A stretch of 64,000 bases of DNA from Pseudonocardia sp. EC080619-01. Lineage in GTDB: Bacteria; Actinomycetota; Actinomycetes; Mycobacteriales; Pseudonocardiaceae. Positions within the stretch are counted from its first letter, which is position 1, and every line of letters starts with the position of its first letter. Below are positions 25,341 through 33,831 of the stretch, in pieces. The stretch lies in NCBI RefSeq assembly GCF_001420995.1, contig NZ_CP012184.1:5998501-6062500 (forward strand), given 5' to 3'. The notes below the pieces were generated by a model. That model was not told where the DNA came from. It was given only the letters and a program-made list of their open reading frames with translations, and did no database searches. The translations under genes and the position numbers were made by a program.

Positions 25341-26032
25341 TCACTGCGGCCCGAAGGCCTCCACGGTCAGCTGGTCGCCGGGGGGCCGCCCGGAGCAGCC
25401 GGTCCCGTCCTGGGCGACGAACAGCGAGTCCGTCTCCCCCGGCGGGTAGACCCGGAAACCACGGGTCGGGACCGGGGCGCAGTCGGCCGGGTCGAAGTTG
25501 TGCGCGTTCACCATCCGCACCCGCGCACCCGCCGACGCTCCGGGCGCGAGCTGCACCGGATCGCCGTGCCCGCCCTGCATCGCGGCGGCCGGACCCACCT
25601 GGGCCCCGTCGTCACCGCCCACGTAGGACAGGCCGGGGAACCCGCGCACGACGCACGTCCGGCCGCCGTCGTTGCGCAGCACGAGGGTCGCGTAGGTCGA
25701 CCCGGCCGCGCCGCCCGCGGGATCGGCGACCAGCGAGCCTCCCAGCTCCGAGGTGTGGCAGCGCTCGGCGCCCTCGGCGACCGGCCCCCTGCGGGATCGG
25801 CCCCGCCGGGCACGTCGGAGCCGCCCGCGACCGGCTCCTCCGGCAGCTCCGCGGCGGCCGGCGTGGCCACCGCGGCCTCGTCCTGCCCCCGGGCCGGCCC
25901 CGCCGCGCCCGGCCGGCCCGAGCCCGCCCCGCACCCGGCGAGGAGCGCGCCGCAGGCGACCACCGCCGCCGTCCAGCCCGCACGCCGGCCCACGGCACCG
26001 CTCCGGCCCCGTCCGTCACTCCTGTCGTCCAT
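25341..26032 (-). pseudogene. DUF4232 lipoprotein with a one-base frameshift
   Basis: The first part (from ATG 26032, with a CGGGGGA site) reads a signal peptide with lipobox LLAGC and a Pro/Ala/Glu linker ending VPGGADPA. The DUF4232 domain (LVLRNDGGRTCVVRGFPGLSYVG, ending QLTVEAFGPQ) is in another frame. The frames meet at a run of five C (25785-25789, plus strand). One extra C would join them into a 230-residue protein resembling the intact gene at 7459-8067. It could be a sequencing error, phase variation or real decay; the sequence alone cannot say. The downstream domain shows no internal stop. Confidence 0.7.
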
Positions 26033-26125
26033 GTCAGTCCCCCGATCGTCATGGTCCGTACACCCCTCTTGACGTTCCACCGTGCAACGGGTTGCCCCGC
26101 ACGACGCACCGGACGGGTCGATCCG

Positions 26126-26131
26126 TACGAT
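26126..26131 (+). promoter_or_regulatory. -10 box of a probable leaderless DUF368 transcript
   Basis: TACGAT, 8 nt before the GTG at 26140. Confidence 0.4.
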
Positions 26132-26139
26132 TCGTCTAC

Positions 26140-27216
26140 GTGTTGTCGCGTATGTCCGGAATGAATCTCGCTCGCGGAGCGGCCATCGGCGTCGTCGAGA
26201 CCATCCCGGGCGTCAGCGGCGGGACCATGGCGCTGGTCGTCGGGATCTACGAGCGGCTGATCACGCAGGCCGGGCACCTCGTCGGCGCGGCGCGCGCCGT
26301 CGTCCGCCCCGGCACCGGCGGGCAGGGTCGCGCGGCTCGGGCCGGCACCGAGCTCCGGCGGCTCGACTGGGGTCTGCTCCTCCCGGTCGCGGCCGGCATG
26401 GTGCTCGCCGTGGTGCTGGCCTCGCAGGTGCTGCCCGGCCTGATCGAGGCCCACCCGGTCGGGTCCCGCGCGGTGTTCCTCGGGATGGTCGCGGCCTCGG
26501 TCGCCGTCCCGCTGCGGATCACCGGCATGCTGCGCGGCGTCCGGGAGTGGGCACTCGTCGTCACCGGGTTCGTCGTGACGTTCCTGGTCAGCGGGCTGCC
26601 CCCGGCGGCCGGCGACGGACGGCCGCCGTACCCGTTGATCGCGCTCGCCGCCGCGGTGGCGATCTGCGCGCTGGTGCTGCCGGGCTTCTCCGGGTCGTTC
26701 CTGCTGCTGGTGTTCGGCCTCTACGAGCCGACGCTGCGCGCGGTGCGCGACCTCGACATCGCCTACATCGCCGTGTTCGGGCTCGGCGCGGTGCTCGGCC
26801 TCGCCTCGTTCGTGTCACTGCTGCAGTGGCTACTGGAACACCACCGCCGGACCCTCATGGTGGTCATGACCGGGGTGCTGCTGGGCGCGCTGCGGGCGCT
26901 GTGGCCCTGGCAGGACGACGCCCGGGGCCTGCTCGCACCCGACCCCGGCTGGTACGCGATGCTGGTCCCGGCGCTGCTCGGCGCCGCGCTCGTCGTCGGG
27001 ATCATGTTCCTGGAGCGGCGGCTCGAGCCCGCGGCCGCACGCGTCGGCGAGCCGGACCCGGCGCCCGGTGCGGGGGCGGAGAGCGAGACCCGGCGCCTCG
27101 CCCCGGTCCCGCCCGCCGACTCCGACGCCGATGTCACGCGCCCGCTCCCGCGGATCACCCCCGACGGGCCCGGGCGGCCCCCGGCGGGACCGCCGGACGG
27201 CCCCGGACGCGGCTGA
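26140..27216 (+). CDS. DUF368 membrane protein, PopT-type polyprenyl-phosphate transporter
   Basis: 358 residues with about eight to nine hydrophobic segments. GAAIGVVETIPGVSGGTMALV is the DUF368 signature, repeated in inverted form as LVLPGFSGSFLLLVFGLYE in the second half. DUF368 proteins have been shown to return undecaprenyl phosphate across the membrane in other bacteria. The C-terminal ~60 residues are a Pro/Arg-rich cytoplasmic tail outside the family core. The GTG at 26140 is chosen because TACGAT ends 8 nt before it; ATGs at 26152 and 26161 are alternatives. Confidence 0.82.
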   Translation: MLSRMSGMNLARGAAIGVVETIPGVSGGTMALVVGIYERLITQAGHLVGAARAVVRPGTGGQGRAARAGTELRRLDWGLLLPVAAGMVLAVVLASQVLPGLIEAHPVGSRAVFLGMVAASVAVPLRITGMLRGVREWALVVTGFVVTFLVSGLPPAAGDGRPPYPLIALAAAVAICALVLPGFSGSFLLLVFGLYEPTLRAVRDLDIAYIAVFGLGAVLGLASFVSLLQWLLEHHRRTLMVVMTGVLLGALRALWPWQDDARGLLAPDPGWYAMLVPALLGAALVVGIMFLERRLEPAAARVGEPDPAPGAGAESETRRLAPVPPADSDADVTRPLPRITPDGPGRPPAGPPDGPGRG

Positions 27217-27233
27217 GCACACCCGGGGCGCCC

Positions 27234-27287
27234 GGTCAGCGCGGCAGCCACTCCGGGGCGACAGGTCAGCGCGGCAGCCACTCCGGG
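27234..27287. repeat. 30-bp tandem duplication spanning a stop codon
   Basis: A 24-bp sequence beginning GGTCAGCGCGGCAGCCACTC occurs at 27234 and again at 27264. The second copy encodes the C-terminus and stop of the CoA-transferase gene; the first is a spare copy in its 3' region. The period is a multiple of three. Confidence 0.75.
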
Positions 27288-28768
27288 CGGCCCGACCCGC
27301 GGGGCACCAGCACCGTCCGGTACTCCCCCGGGGTCGCCGACATCCGCACCTGGTCGGTGACGCCCCGGTAGAGGCCGAGCGGGGTGTCGGCGGTGAAGGT
27401 CTCCGGGTCGAGGTAGGCGTGGTCGGCGCCGGTACCGGCGACCGCCCGGGCGTAGCCCAGGTCGACCACGCCCAGTTCCAGCATCCACAGCGCGGCCCGC
27501 ACCAGCGAGACCTCGACGGCCCAGGAGCCGCCCTCGACGCCGCGCCGGCGCAGGGCCGCGGTGATCCCGGCGGCGGTCAGCCAGGACACGACGTAGTCGT
27601 TGACCACCAGGATCGGGGACAGCCGGGGCGGCACGAAGCCGTCGTCGGTGGAGCCGCCCTCCAGCGTCATCATCCCGACGAGCGTCCCGGCGGTCTGGTC
27701 GAACCCGATCCGGTCGGCCCACGGCCCCACCGGGCCGTGCAGCGTGTTCGTGGCGTGCACGATGCCCGGCCGGACCGCGGCGGCCTCCTCGGCCGACAGC
27801 CCGACCGAGCCGAGGAACCCGGGCCGGCGGTTGGCGTAGAAGACATCGGCCCCACCGAGGAGCCCGCGCAGCAGTGCGTTCCCGTCCTCCGCGCGGGGGT
27901 CCACGGTCGCCGACCGGACGCCGACGTTCGCGCTCACGTAGGTGGTGTCGGGTTCGTACTCCCCCGGCCGCCACACGTTCAGCACGTCCGCGCCGTGCAG
28001 GGCCAGCGCCCGCCCGGTGCCGGCCCCGGCGATCACGTGGCCCATGCCGAGCGCGCGCAGCCCGTCGAGCGGGAGGTCCGGCCGTCCCCGCTCCGGGAAC
28101 GGTTCCGGCGGCGCGTCGCCGATCCGGCGCAGCGTGATCGGGGGCGTGCCCTCCAGCGCGGCGTGCTGCGCGGTGGCCAGCCACTCGCCGGGGGTCCGGG
28201 CCACCGGCATGACGATGCCCGCCTCGCCCGCCGCGTCCTCCAGGTCGGTGGCGTCCCACCGGGCGATCGCGGCGGCGACCGCCTCGGGCGTCTCGGGGAC
28301 GCCGAGGAACCGCTCCCCCGCATAGCGCAGCGCGGGGTACGGGTTCAGCGGCATCACCCAGCGGCCGTCCCGGGTGCGGTGGAAGGAGAACCCGAGCGCC
28401 TGCGAGGTGGACGCCGCGTTGGCCGCCGGGAAGCCGTTCACCAGCTCCCAGCGACGGTCGTAGAACGGGCACAGCCGGTGCGGGGCGCTGCGCAGGTCGG
28501 CGGTCACCTCCTGGCCCTCGCCGCCGCGGTCGCGGTGCACCGCCGCCATCCCGACCGACTTCGCGGCGAGCGCGACCGCGGCGCCGCCGCCGAGCCGCAG
28601 CGCGCTGGGCACGACCGGGTCGGCGCCGAGGAAGCGGACCCGGCCACCGGCGTCGGCGGCGGAGAGCCCGACACAGCCGAGCAGCTCGTCCAGCGCGGCC
28701 CCCGGGTCGAACGCGTCCCCGGTGGCCGGTGTGGCGACGTTCTTCCCGATCCGCTCCGCGATGCTCAC
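27266..28768 (-). CDS. CaiB/BaiF family CoA-transferase (family III)
   Basis: 500 residues, longer than the usual ~400 because an N-terminal half with its own GGAAVALAAKSVG core precedes the second, suggesting two fused or duplicated lobes. LPLDGLRALGMGHVIAGAGTGRALALHGADVLNVW is the typical family N-terminal block. VFYANRRPGFLGSVGLS and GFDQTAGTLVGM match later family blocks. The family transfers CoA between organic acids. The GTG start overlaps the AtuA-like stop (GTGA), so the two are coupled. Substrate unknown. Confidence 0.85.
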   Translation of the reverse strand: MSIAERIGKNVATPATGDAFDPGAALDELLGCVGLSAADAGGRVRFLGADPVVPSALRLGGGAAVALAAKSVGMAAVHRDRGGEGQEVTADLRSAPHRLCPFYDRRWELVNGFPAANAASTSQALGFSFHRTRDGRWVMPLNPYPALRYAGERFLGVPETPEAVAAAIARWDATDLEDAAGEAGIVMPVARTPGEWLATAQHAALEGTPPITLRRIGDAPPEPFPERGRPDLPLDGLRALGMGHVIAGAGTGRALALHGADVLNVWRPGEYEPDTTYVSANVGVRSATVDPRAEDGNALLRGLLGGADVFYANRRPGFLGSVGLSAEEAAAVRPGIVHATNTLHGPVGPWADRIGFDQTAGTLVGMMTLEGGSTDDGFVPPRLSPILVVNDYVVSWLTAAGITAALRRRGVEGGSWAVEVSLVRAALWMLELGVVDLGYARAVAGTGADHAYLDPETFTADTPLGLYRGVTDQVRMSATPGEYRTVLVPRGSGRPEWLPR

Positions 28769-30510
28769 CGGGGCCCTCCCACGTGCCTGGACCGCAGGTA
28801 CTCACCCACGGACTTCCCGATCTGGTCCACCCGCATGTTCGCCGATCCGCCGGACCCCAGCAGCCCGGTGAACACCAGGTGCACCGCACGCAGGTGCGGG
28901 AACTCGTGCCGGACGATCTCGCCCCGCGCCTCGGGCAGCAGCTCCGCCGCCGTCGCGGTGGTCAGCGTGGCGCGCAGCCACTCCCAGTGCGCGGGGTCCG
29001 GCGCCCAGACGCCGACGTTGGCGTTGCCGCCCTTGTCCCCGGCCCGGGCGTGGGTGAAGGCGCCGAGCTCCACCGGGTCACCGGCGGGCGCCGGGAGGTC
29101 CGGTTCCGGGTGCACCGGCTGGGCCAGCTCGTCCGGGGTGGCGGTGCGCGACGAGCGCGGCACCTCGATCCGCACCCCGTCCTCCCCGACGGCGTGGTGG
29201 TCGAGCAGCGCCGACTCCAGCAGCGCGGGCCAGTACTCGATCCGCGGCCACGGCTCCGACGCGCGCGGGGCGTGGCCGTCGTGGTGGAAGCCGGGGAAAC
29301 CCTGCAGGTACAGCGACCCGACGGCCGGGGCGAAGCGCCGCAGCGGCTCCTTGTGCCGGGCCGTGGCCATCACCCGGATCGGGACGGTCGCCGCCCACTG
29401 GTCCGGTGGGTCCACCGCGGCGACGCCGAGCGGGGTGACGTCGAGCCGGTCGACGTGCCCCTCGAGCTGGGCGCGGAGCTGGGCCCGCAGCAGCTCGACC
29501 TTCCCCTCGACGTCGGGGGCGGTGCAGAACAGCATCGTGGAGATCTCGTAGCCGATCGGGGCGAACACCGCGACCTTCGCCGTGGGCGGCGGCGGTGACC
29601 CCGTCACGGGGCCGATCGCGACCCGGTCGGGCGCCTCCTGGGTGAGGCGGACCGTGTCCAGGTGCACGGTGACGTCCGGGTTCAGGTAACGCGGACCCTG
29701 GATCTCGTAGAGCAGCTGCGCGGTGACGGTGTCGACGGTGACGGTGCCGCCGTCGGCGGCGTGCTTGGTGATCACCGAGGAGCCGTCGGCGGCGATCTCG
29801 GCGATCGGGAAGCCCGGCTTCACCATGCCCGGCACGGCGCGGAAGCCGGAGAAGTTGCCGCCGGTGGCGTGCGCGCCGCACTCGATCACGTGCCCGGCGG
29901 TGACGGCGCCGGCCAGCGCGTCGTGGTCGTCGGGGGTCCAGCCGTGCCACCAGGCGGCCGGGCCCGCGGTCAGCGAGGCGTCGGTGACCCGCCCGGTGAC
30001 GACGACGTCGGCGCCCGCGGCCAGCGCGCCGGCGATGCCGAACCCGCCGAGGTAGGCGTTGGCGGTGATCGGCTCGAACCCCCAGTCCTTGAGCGGGGCG
30101 CCGGTGTCGAGGTGCTCCATGCCGTGGCCGTCGGCGTGGAAGTCGGCCAGCCGGTCGAACACCCCGTCACCGGCGACGTGCGCGACCCGCAGGTCCAGGC
30201 CGGCGTCGGCGATCCGGCGCCGCAGCTCGGCGGCCATCCCGGCCGGGTCGAACCCGCCCGCGTTGGTGACGACCCGGATGCCGCGCCGGGCGATCTCGCC
30301 GAGGTGCGGGGTGAGCTGGTCGAGGGCGTAGGCGACGTAGCCCGGCTTCCCCCGCCCGGCCGCCGCGGCGAGAGCGGCGAGGGTGATCTCGGCGAGGTAG
30401 TCGCCCATGAGGACGTCGACGGGGTCGCCCGCCATCGCCTCGTCGACGGCGGTGAACCGGTCGCCCAGGTAGCCCGAGACGTTGCCGATCCGCAGTGATC
30501 GTGTGGCCAT
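28765..30510 (-). CDS. DUF1446/AtuA-like acyclic terpene utilisation protein
   Basis: 581 residues. The DUF1446 (AtuA) core includes RIGNVSGYLGDR at the start, VLMGDYLAEITLAAL, VTNAGGFDP, ADVVVTGRVTDASL, ECGAHATGGNFSGF and QGPRYLNPDV. A C-terminal domain with ARAGDKGGNANVGVW and VHLVFTGLLGSGGSANMR is the small partner domain often fused to AtuA. AtuA is needed for citronellol/geraniol breakdown in Pseudomonas, but relatives occur with many CoA-linked pathways and the reaction is not defined. The ATG follows TAGCGT by 7 nt (leaderless). Divergent from a LysR gene. Confidence 0.87.
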   Translation of the reverse strand: MATRSLRIGNVSGYLGDRFTAVDEAMAGDPVDVLMGDYLAEITLAALAAAAGRGKPGYVAYALDQLTPHLGEIARRGIRVVTNAGGFDPAGMAAELRRRIADAGLDLRVAHVAGDGVFDRLADFHADGHGMEHLDTGAPLKDWGFEPITANAYLGGFGIAGALAAGADVVVTGRVTDASLTAGPAAWWHGWTPDDHDALAGAVTAGHVIECGAHATGGNFSGFRAVPGMVKPGFPIAEIAADGSSVITKHAADGGTVTVDTVTAQLLYEIQGPRYLNPDVTVHLDTVRLTQEAPDRVAIGPVTGSPPPPTAKVAVFAPIGYEISTMLFCTAPDVEGKVELLRAQLRAQLEGHVDRLDVTPLGVAAVDPPDQWAATVPIRVMATARHKEPLRRFAPAVGSLYLQGFPGFHHDGHAPRASEPWPRIEYWPALLESALLDHHAVGEDGVRIEVPRSSRTATPDELAQPVHPEPDLPAPAGDPVELGAFTHARAGDKGGNANVGVWAPDPAHWEWLRATLTTATAAELLPEARGEIVRHEFPHLRAVHLVFTGLLGSGGSANMRVDQIGKSVGEYLRSRHVGGPR

Positions 30511-30517
30511 ACCGGTC

Positions 30518-30582
30518 ACGCTAGGGGTGCGGCGTGCCCGTGACCACGACCGATGCGCACACGACGGCGTGACCCCTAGGGT
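30518..30582. promoter_or_regulatory. divergent leaderless promoters with inverted repeat (AtuA-like / lysR)
   Basis: Minus strand: TAGCGT (30523-30518) then 7 nt to the AtuA-like ATG. Plus strand: TAGGGT (30577-30582) then 7 nt to the lysR GTG. The boxes lie inside mirrored CTAGGGGT (30521-30528) and ACCCCTAG (30572-30579), so one LysR complex could cover both promoters. Confidence 0.55.
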
Positions 30583-30589
30583 CATGCGG

Positions 30590-31498
30590 GTGGAGCTGTT
30601 CCACCTGCACTACTTCCTCGCCGTCGCCGACGAGCTGAACCTGACGCGGGCCGCGGCGCGGCTGCACCTGGCCGCGTCACCGCTGTCGCGGCGGATCCGG
30701 GACCTGGAGCGGGATCTCGGCACGCCGCTGTTCGTCCGGTCCTCGCGCGGCATGGCGCTGACCGCTGCGGGGAGGGCCCTGCTGCCCCGCGCGCGGGAGA
30801 TCGTGCGACGGGTGGAGTCGCTCCCCGGCGAGCTCGCGGCCGCCGACGGCCATCCGGTCGCCGCGGTCGGGATCGCACCGGACGTGTCCGCGGCGGTCCG
30901 CGACGGCTTCCTGGAGCGGGTCCGGGCCGCCCATCCCGAGCTGGCCGTGCGGATCCGGCCCGGCGCGAGCGCGGAGCTGGCGCGGTCGGTGGGCCGCGGC
31001 GACCTCGACCTGGCGTTCGTGCACGGCCGCTACGACGACGACCCGCAGCTCGCGCAGCGGCGGGTGGACAGCCGGCCCGCGGGCGTCGCCGTCGGGCACG
31101 GGCTGGGGTTCGACGACCGCACCGGGATCCGGCTCGACGAGCTGACCGATCTGCCCTACGTCTCGATCCGCTACGACGCGGCACCCTCGGTCTACCGGGC
31201 GACCGGTGAGCTGCTGGCCCGGCACGGGGTGCACGGCCGGATCGAGCTGGACACGCACAACCCCGGGGACCTGACCCACGTCGTCGCGGCGGGGCAGGCG
31301 TTCACGCTGGTCGGGCTCGGGTCGGGGGCCACGCACAAGGCGTTCGTCGGGGAGCCGGTGCACGTGCTGCCGGTCCTCGGGGCCGACGTCCGGATCGGCA
31401 CCGAGGCGGTGTGGCGGACCGACCGCGCCGCCGCCGACGACGTCGTCCGGCTGCTGGTGGCCGCCGCCCCCGGTCCCGGGGACGGCGGCCCGGCCTGA
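30590..31498 (+). CDS. LysR family transcriptional regulator
   Basis: 302 residues. Helix-turn-helix at the very N-terminus (ELFHLHYFLAVADELNLTRAAARLHLAASPLSRRIRDLE, split here across residues 2-40) and a LysR substrate-binding domain after residue ~90. The GTG at 30590 puts the protein start at the canonical VELFHLHYF and is 7 nt after TAGGGT; an ATG 6 nt upstream is also in frame. Divergent from the AtuA-like/CoA-transferase operon, which it most likely controls. Confidence 0.9.
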   Translation: MELFHLHYFLAVADELNLTRAAARLHLAASPLSRRIRDLERDLGTPLFVRSSRGMALTAAGRALLPRAREIVRRVESLPGELAAADGHPVAAVGIAPDVSAAVRDGFLERVRAAHPELAVRIRPGASAELARSVGRGDLDLAFVHGRYDDDPQLAQRRVDSRPAGVAVGHGLGFDDRTGIRLDELTDLPYVSIRYDAAPSVYRATGELLARHGVHGRIELDTHNPGDLTHVVAAGQAFTLVGLGSGATHKAFVGEPVHVLPVLGADVRIGTEAVWRTDRAAADDVVRLLVAAAPGPGDGGPA

Positions 31499-31523
31499 CA
31501 CAACGGCCACCGGGCCGGCACCG

Positions 31524-32903
31524 TCAGAGGCGGGCGGGCTCCCGCTCGCCGCCCTGGGCCGCCTCGATCTCGGTCAGGCTCAGCTGCGCGGTCTCCCGGG
31601 CCGACCAGGCCGCACCCGCGGCCAGCAGGCAGATCACCCCGCCGAAGACGGCGACGGGCACCCAGCCCGAACCCGAGTCACCGGCCAGTGCGGTGGCGAT
31701 GGTCGGGGCGAACCCGCCGAGCGCGAAGCCGATCTGGGTGCCCACCGCGGTGCCGGTGAGCCGCACCTTCGCCGGGAACATCTCGCCGTAGAAGGCGGGC
31801 CAGACACCGTTCGCGGCGCTGTAGACCACACCGGAGAGCAGGATGCCGGTGACGAAGACGAGCACCAGGTCGCCGGTCGAGACGGCCCACAGGTACGCGG
31901 CCAGCATCACCGCGCTGCCCAGCGCGCCGCCGATGAACACCGGGCGGCGGCCGATCCGGTCGGCGAGCGTGGCGAACAGCGGGATCGCGGCCAGCGCGAC
32001 GATGTTGGCGGCGACGACCACCCACAGCATCGTGGAGCGCTCCAGGCCGACGGTGTTCACGGCGAACGACAGCGCGAACACCGTCATGAGCGTGCTGACC
32101 GACGCGACGGTCGCGGCCAGCGACACCCGCAGCAGGTTCGGCCAGTGCCCGCGCAGCAGCGCGGCGATCGGCAGCTGGTCCTTCGCCGACGGTGCCGGGG
32201 CCCCGTCCGCGGTGGTGCCCGCGCCCTCCCGGACCTCCCGCTCGAACACCGGCGTCTCGTGCAGCGTGCGCCGGATCAGGACACCGGCGACCAGCACGAG
32301 CACGCTCGCCCAGAACGGCACCCGCCAGCCCCAGCTCAGCAGGGCCTCCTCGGGCAGGAGCGCGACCGGCAGGAACACCGCGGTGGCCAGGATCTGGCCG
32401 CCCTGGGTGCCGGACAGGGTGAAGCTGGTGAAGAACGCCCGCCGGTCCTGCGGCGAGTGCTCCAGCGTCATCGAGTTCGCGCCGGCCTGCTCACCGCCCG
32501 CGGACAGGCCCTGCAGCAGCCGGCAGACGACGAGCAGGACCGGCGCGAGCGCCCCGATCTGCCCGTACGAGGGCAGCAGGCCGATCGCCAGCGTGGCGAT
32601 GCCCATCATCAGCAGCGTCGCGACCAGCACCTTCTTGCGGCCGAGCCGGTCACCGATGTGGCCGAACAGCACCGCGCCGAGCGGGCGGGCGACGTAGGCG
32701 ACGCCGAAGGTGGCCAGTGACAGCAGGGTGCCGGCGACCGCGCTGGTCTCCGGGAAGAACACCTTGTTGAACACCAGCGCCGCGGCCGTGCCGTAGATGA
32801 AGAAGTCGTAGTACTCGAGGGCGCTGCCGGTCCAGGCGGCGAGCGCGGCCCGCCTCGGCTGGGCGGTCGGCGCCAGGGTGGGGTCGGACGGACTGGGGCT
32901 CAC
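31524..32903 (-). CDS. MHS family MFS transporter, probable shikimate/quinate uptake
   Basis: 459 residues with 12 predicted membrane segments. SALEYYDFFIYGTAAALVFNKVFFP and ARPLGAVLFGHIGDRLGRKKVL are hallmarks of the metabolite:H+ symporter group that includes ShiA and KgtP. GWRVPFWASVLVL is the central block. The GTG start has a GGGAGAG site. About 70 bp upstream is an operator nearly identical to the one before the aroE-type gene, so it belongs to the same TetR regulon. Shikimate or quinate as substrate is inferred from these neighbours. Confidence 0.85.
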   Translation of the reverse strand: MSPSPSDPTLAPTAQPRRAALAAWTGSALEYYDFFIYGTAAALVFNKVFFPETSAVAGTLLSLATFGVAYVARPLGAVLFGHIGDRLGRKKVLVATLLMMGIATLAIGLLPSYGQIGALAPVLLVVCRLLQGLSAGGEQAGANSMTLEHSPQDRRAFFTSFTLSGTQGGQILATAVFLPVALLPEEALLSWGWRVPFWASVLVLVAGVLIRRTLHETPVFEREVREGAGTTADGAPAPSAKDQLPIAALLRGHWPNLLRVSLAATVASVSTLMTVFALSFAVNTVGLERSTMLWVVVAANIVALAAIPLFATLADRIGRRPVFIGGALGSAVMLAAYLWAVSTGDLVLVFVTGILLSGVVYSAANGVWPAFYGEMFPAKVRLTGTAVGTQIGFALGGFAPTIATALAGDSGSGWVPVAVFGGVICLLAAGAAWSARETAQLSLTEIEAAQGGEREPARL

Positions 32904-32970
32904 GGGTCTCTCCCGGCGTGTGCGTCGTTGCAGGCACGTAGCAGGCACGGTGGCGCAGGCGGCAGGCCGC

Positions 32971-33000
32971 GCTTATGTACCGTCTGGTTACGTACCGGAT
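32971..33000 (-). promoter_or_regulatory. TetR operator 1, upstream of the MHS transporter
   Basis: Read on the minus strand: TAACCAGACGGTACATAAGC, matching operator 2 at 18 of 20 positions and in the same orientation relative to its gene. The core is the 10-bp ACCGTCTGGT (32979-32988), an imperfect palindrome. A CCGGTAC element precedes both copies. Confidence 0.7.
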
Positions 33001-33047
33001 AGTGAGTTGTCCGGCGGTGGCGTGTCAAGCCCCGGGGCCCGGCCCGT

Positions 33048-33704
33048 TCAGTCCCGGCCGACGTTCGCGGTCAGGTACGCGACGACGACGTCGCCCACCA
33101 TCCGCCGGTAGTGCTCGCGCCGCCCGGGTTCCAGCAGGTCCCGGCCGAAGATCGCGGAGAAGGTGTGCCGGTTCGCCACCCGGAACACGCAGAACGAGCT
33201 GACCAGGACGTGCACGTCGAGCGCGTCGACGTCGTCACGGAACAGCCCGACCGACCGGCCCCGCTCGAGGATGCCGCCGAGCACGTCGACGGCGGGGTCG
33301 GCCAGCCCGGAGAGCACCGGGGAGGTCCGCAGGTGCTCGGCGTGGTGGATGTTCTCGATCGCGACGAGGCGGATGAAGTCCGGGTGCGCCTCGTGGTGGT
33401 CGAAGGTCAGCTCGGCGACCGCGCGCACGGCCTTCGCCGGCGGCAGGTCGTCCACCTCGAGACCCCGCTCCAGCGCCCGGATCCCGACGTAGGCCCGCTC
33501 GAGGACCGCCAGGTAGAGGCCCTGCTTCGAGCCGAAGTAGTAGTAGAGCATCCGCTTGGTGGTGCGGGTCCGGGCGGCGATCACGTCGACCCGGGCACCG
33601 GCCAGGCCGGCCCGCGCGAACTCCGCGGTCGCCTCGTCGAGGATCTCGGCGCGGGTCCGCTCGGCGTCGCGCTGCCGCACGCCCTCCTCCGGTGCCGCGG
33701 CCAC
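33048..33704 (-). CDS. TetR family transcriptional regulator
   Basis: 218 residues. N-terminal helix-turn-helix: RAEILDEATAEFARAGLAG then VIAARTRTTKRMLYYYFGSKQGLYLAVLE. The C-terminal ligand domain has IENIHHAEHL. The GTG start has a GGAGGTGGG site. It lies between the transporter and the aroE-type gene, and paired operators flank the gene on both sides. The likely inducer is shikimate, quinate, dehydroshikimate or protocatechuate; this is inference. Confidence 0.9.
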   Translation of the reverse strand: MAAAPEEGVRQRDAERTRAEILDEATAEFARAGLAGARVDVIAARTRTTKRMLYYYFGSKQGLYLAVLERAYVGIRALERGLEVDDLPPAKAVRAVAELTFDHHEAHPDFIRLVAIENIHHAEHLRTSPVLSGLADPAVDVLGGILERGRSVGLFRDDVDALDVHVLVSSFCVFRVANRHTFSAIFGRDLLEPGRREHYRRMVGDVVVAYLTANVGRD

Positions 33705-33790
33705 CGCCCACCTCCACTCGTCCCGGCTCCGTCGTCGGGCCGGACTCTACGGACCGCGCCGGGCCGGGACTGGCCGACGCGCGCACTGTC

Positions 33791-33819
33791 CGGTACAACT
33801 AACCGTACGGTACATAAGC
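33791..33819 (+). promoter_or_regulatory. TetR operator 2, upstream of the aroE-type gene
   Basis: TAACCGTACGGTACATAAGC (33800-33819) with the perfect core ACCGTACGGT (33802-33811), preceded by CCGGTACAAC. It ends 12 nt before the GTG start and just before the GAGGAGG ribosome site. The TACATA within it may double as a -10 box. Confidence 0.7.
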
Positions 33820-33831
33820 CGAGGAGGACGT

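Noticed and set aside
26082..27371. Plus-strand frame overlapping the DUF368 gene
   Set aside because: Arg/Gly-rich shadow of the membrane protein frame.
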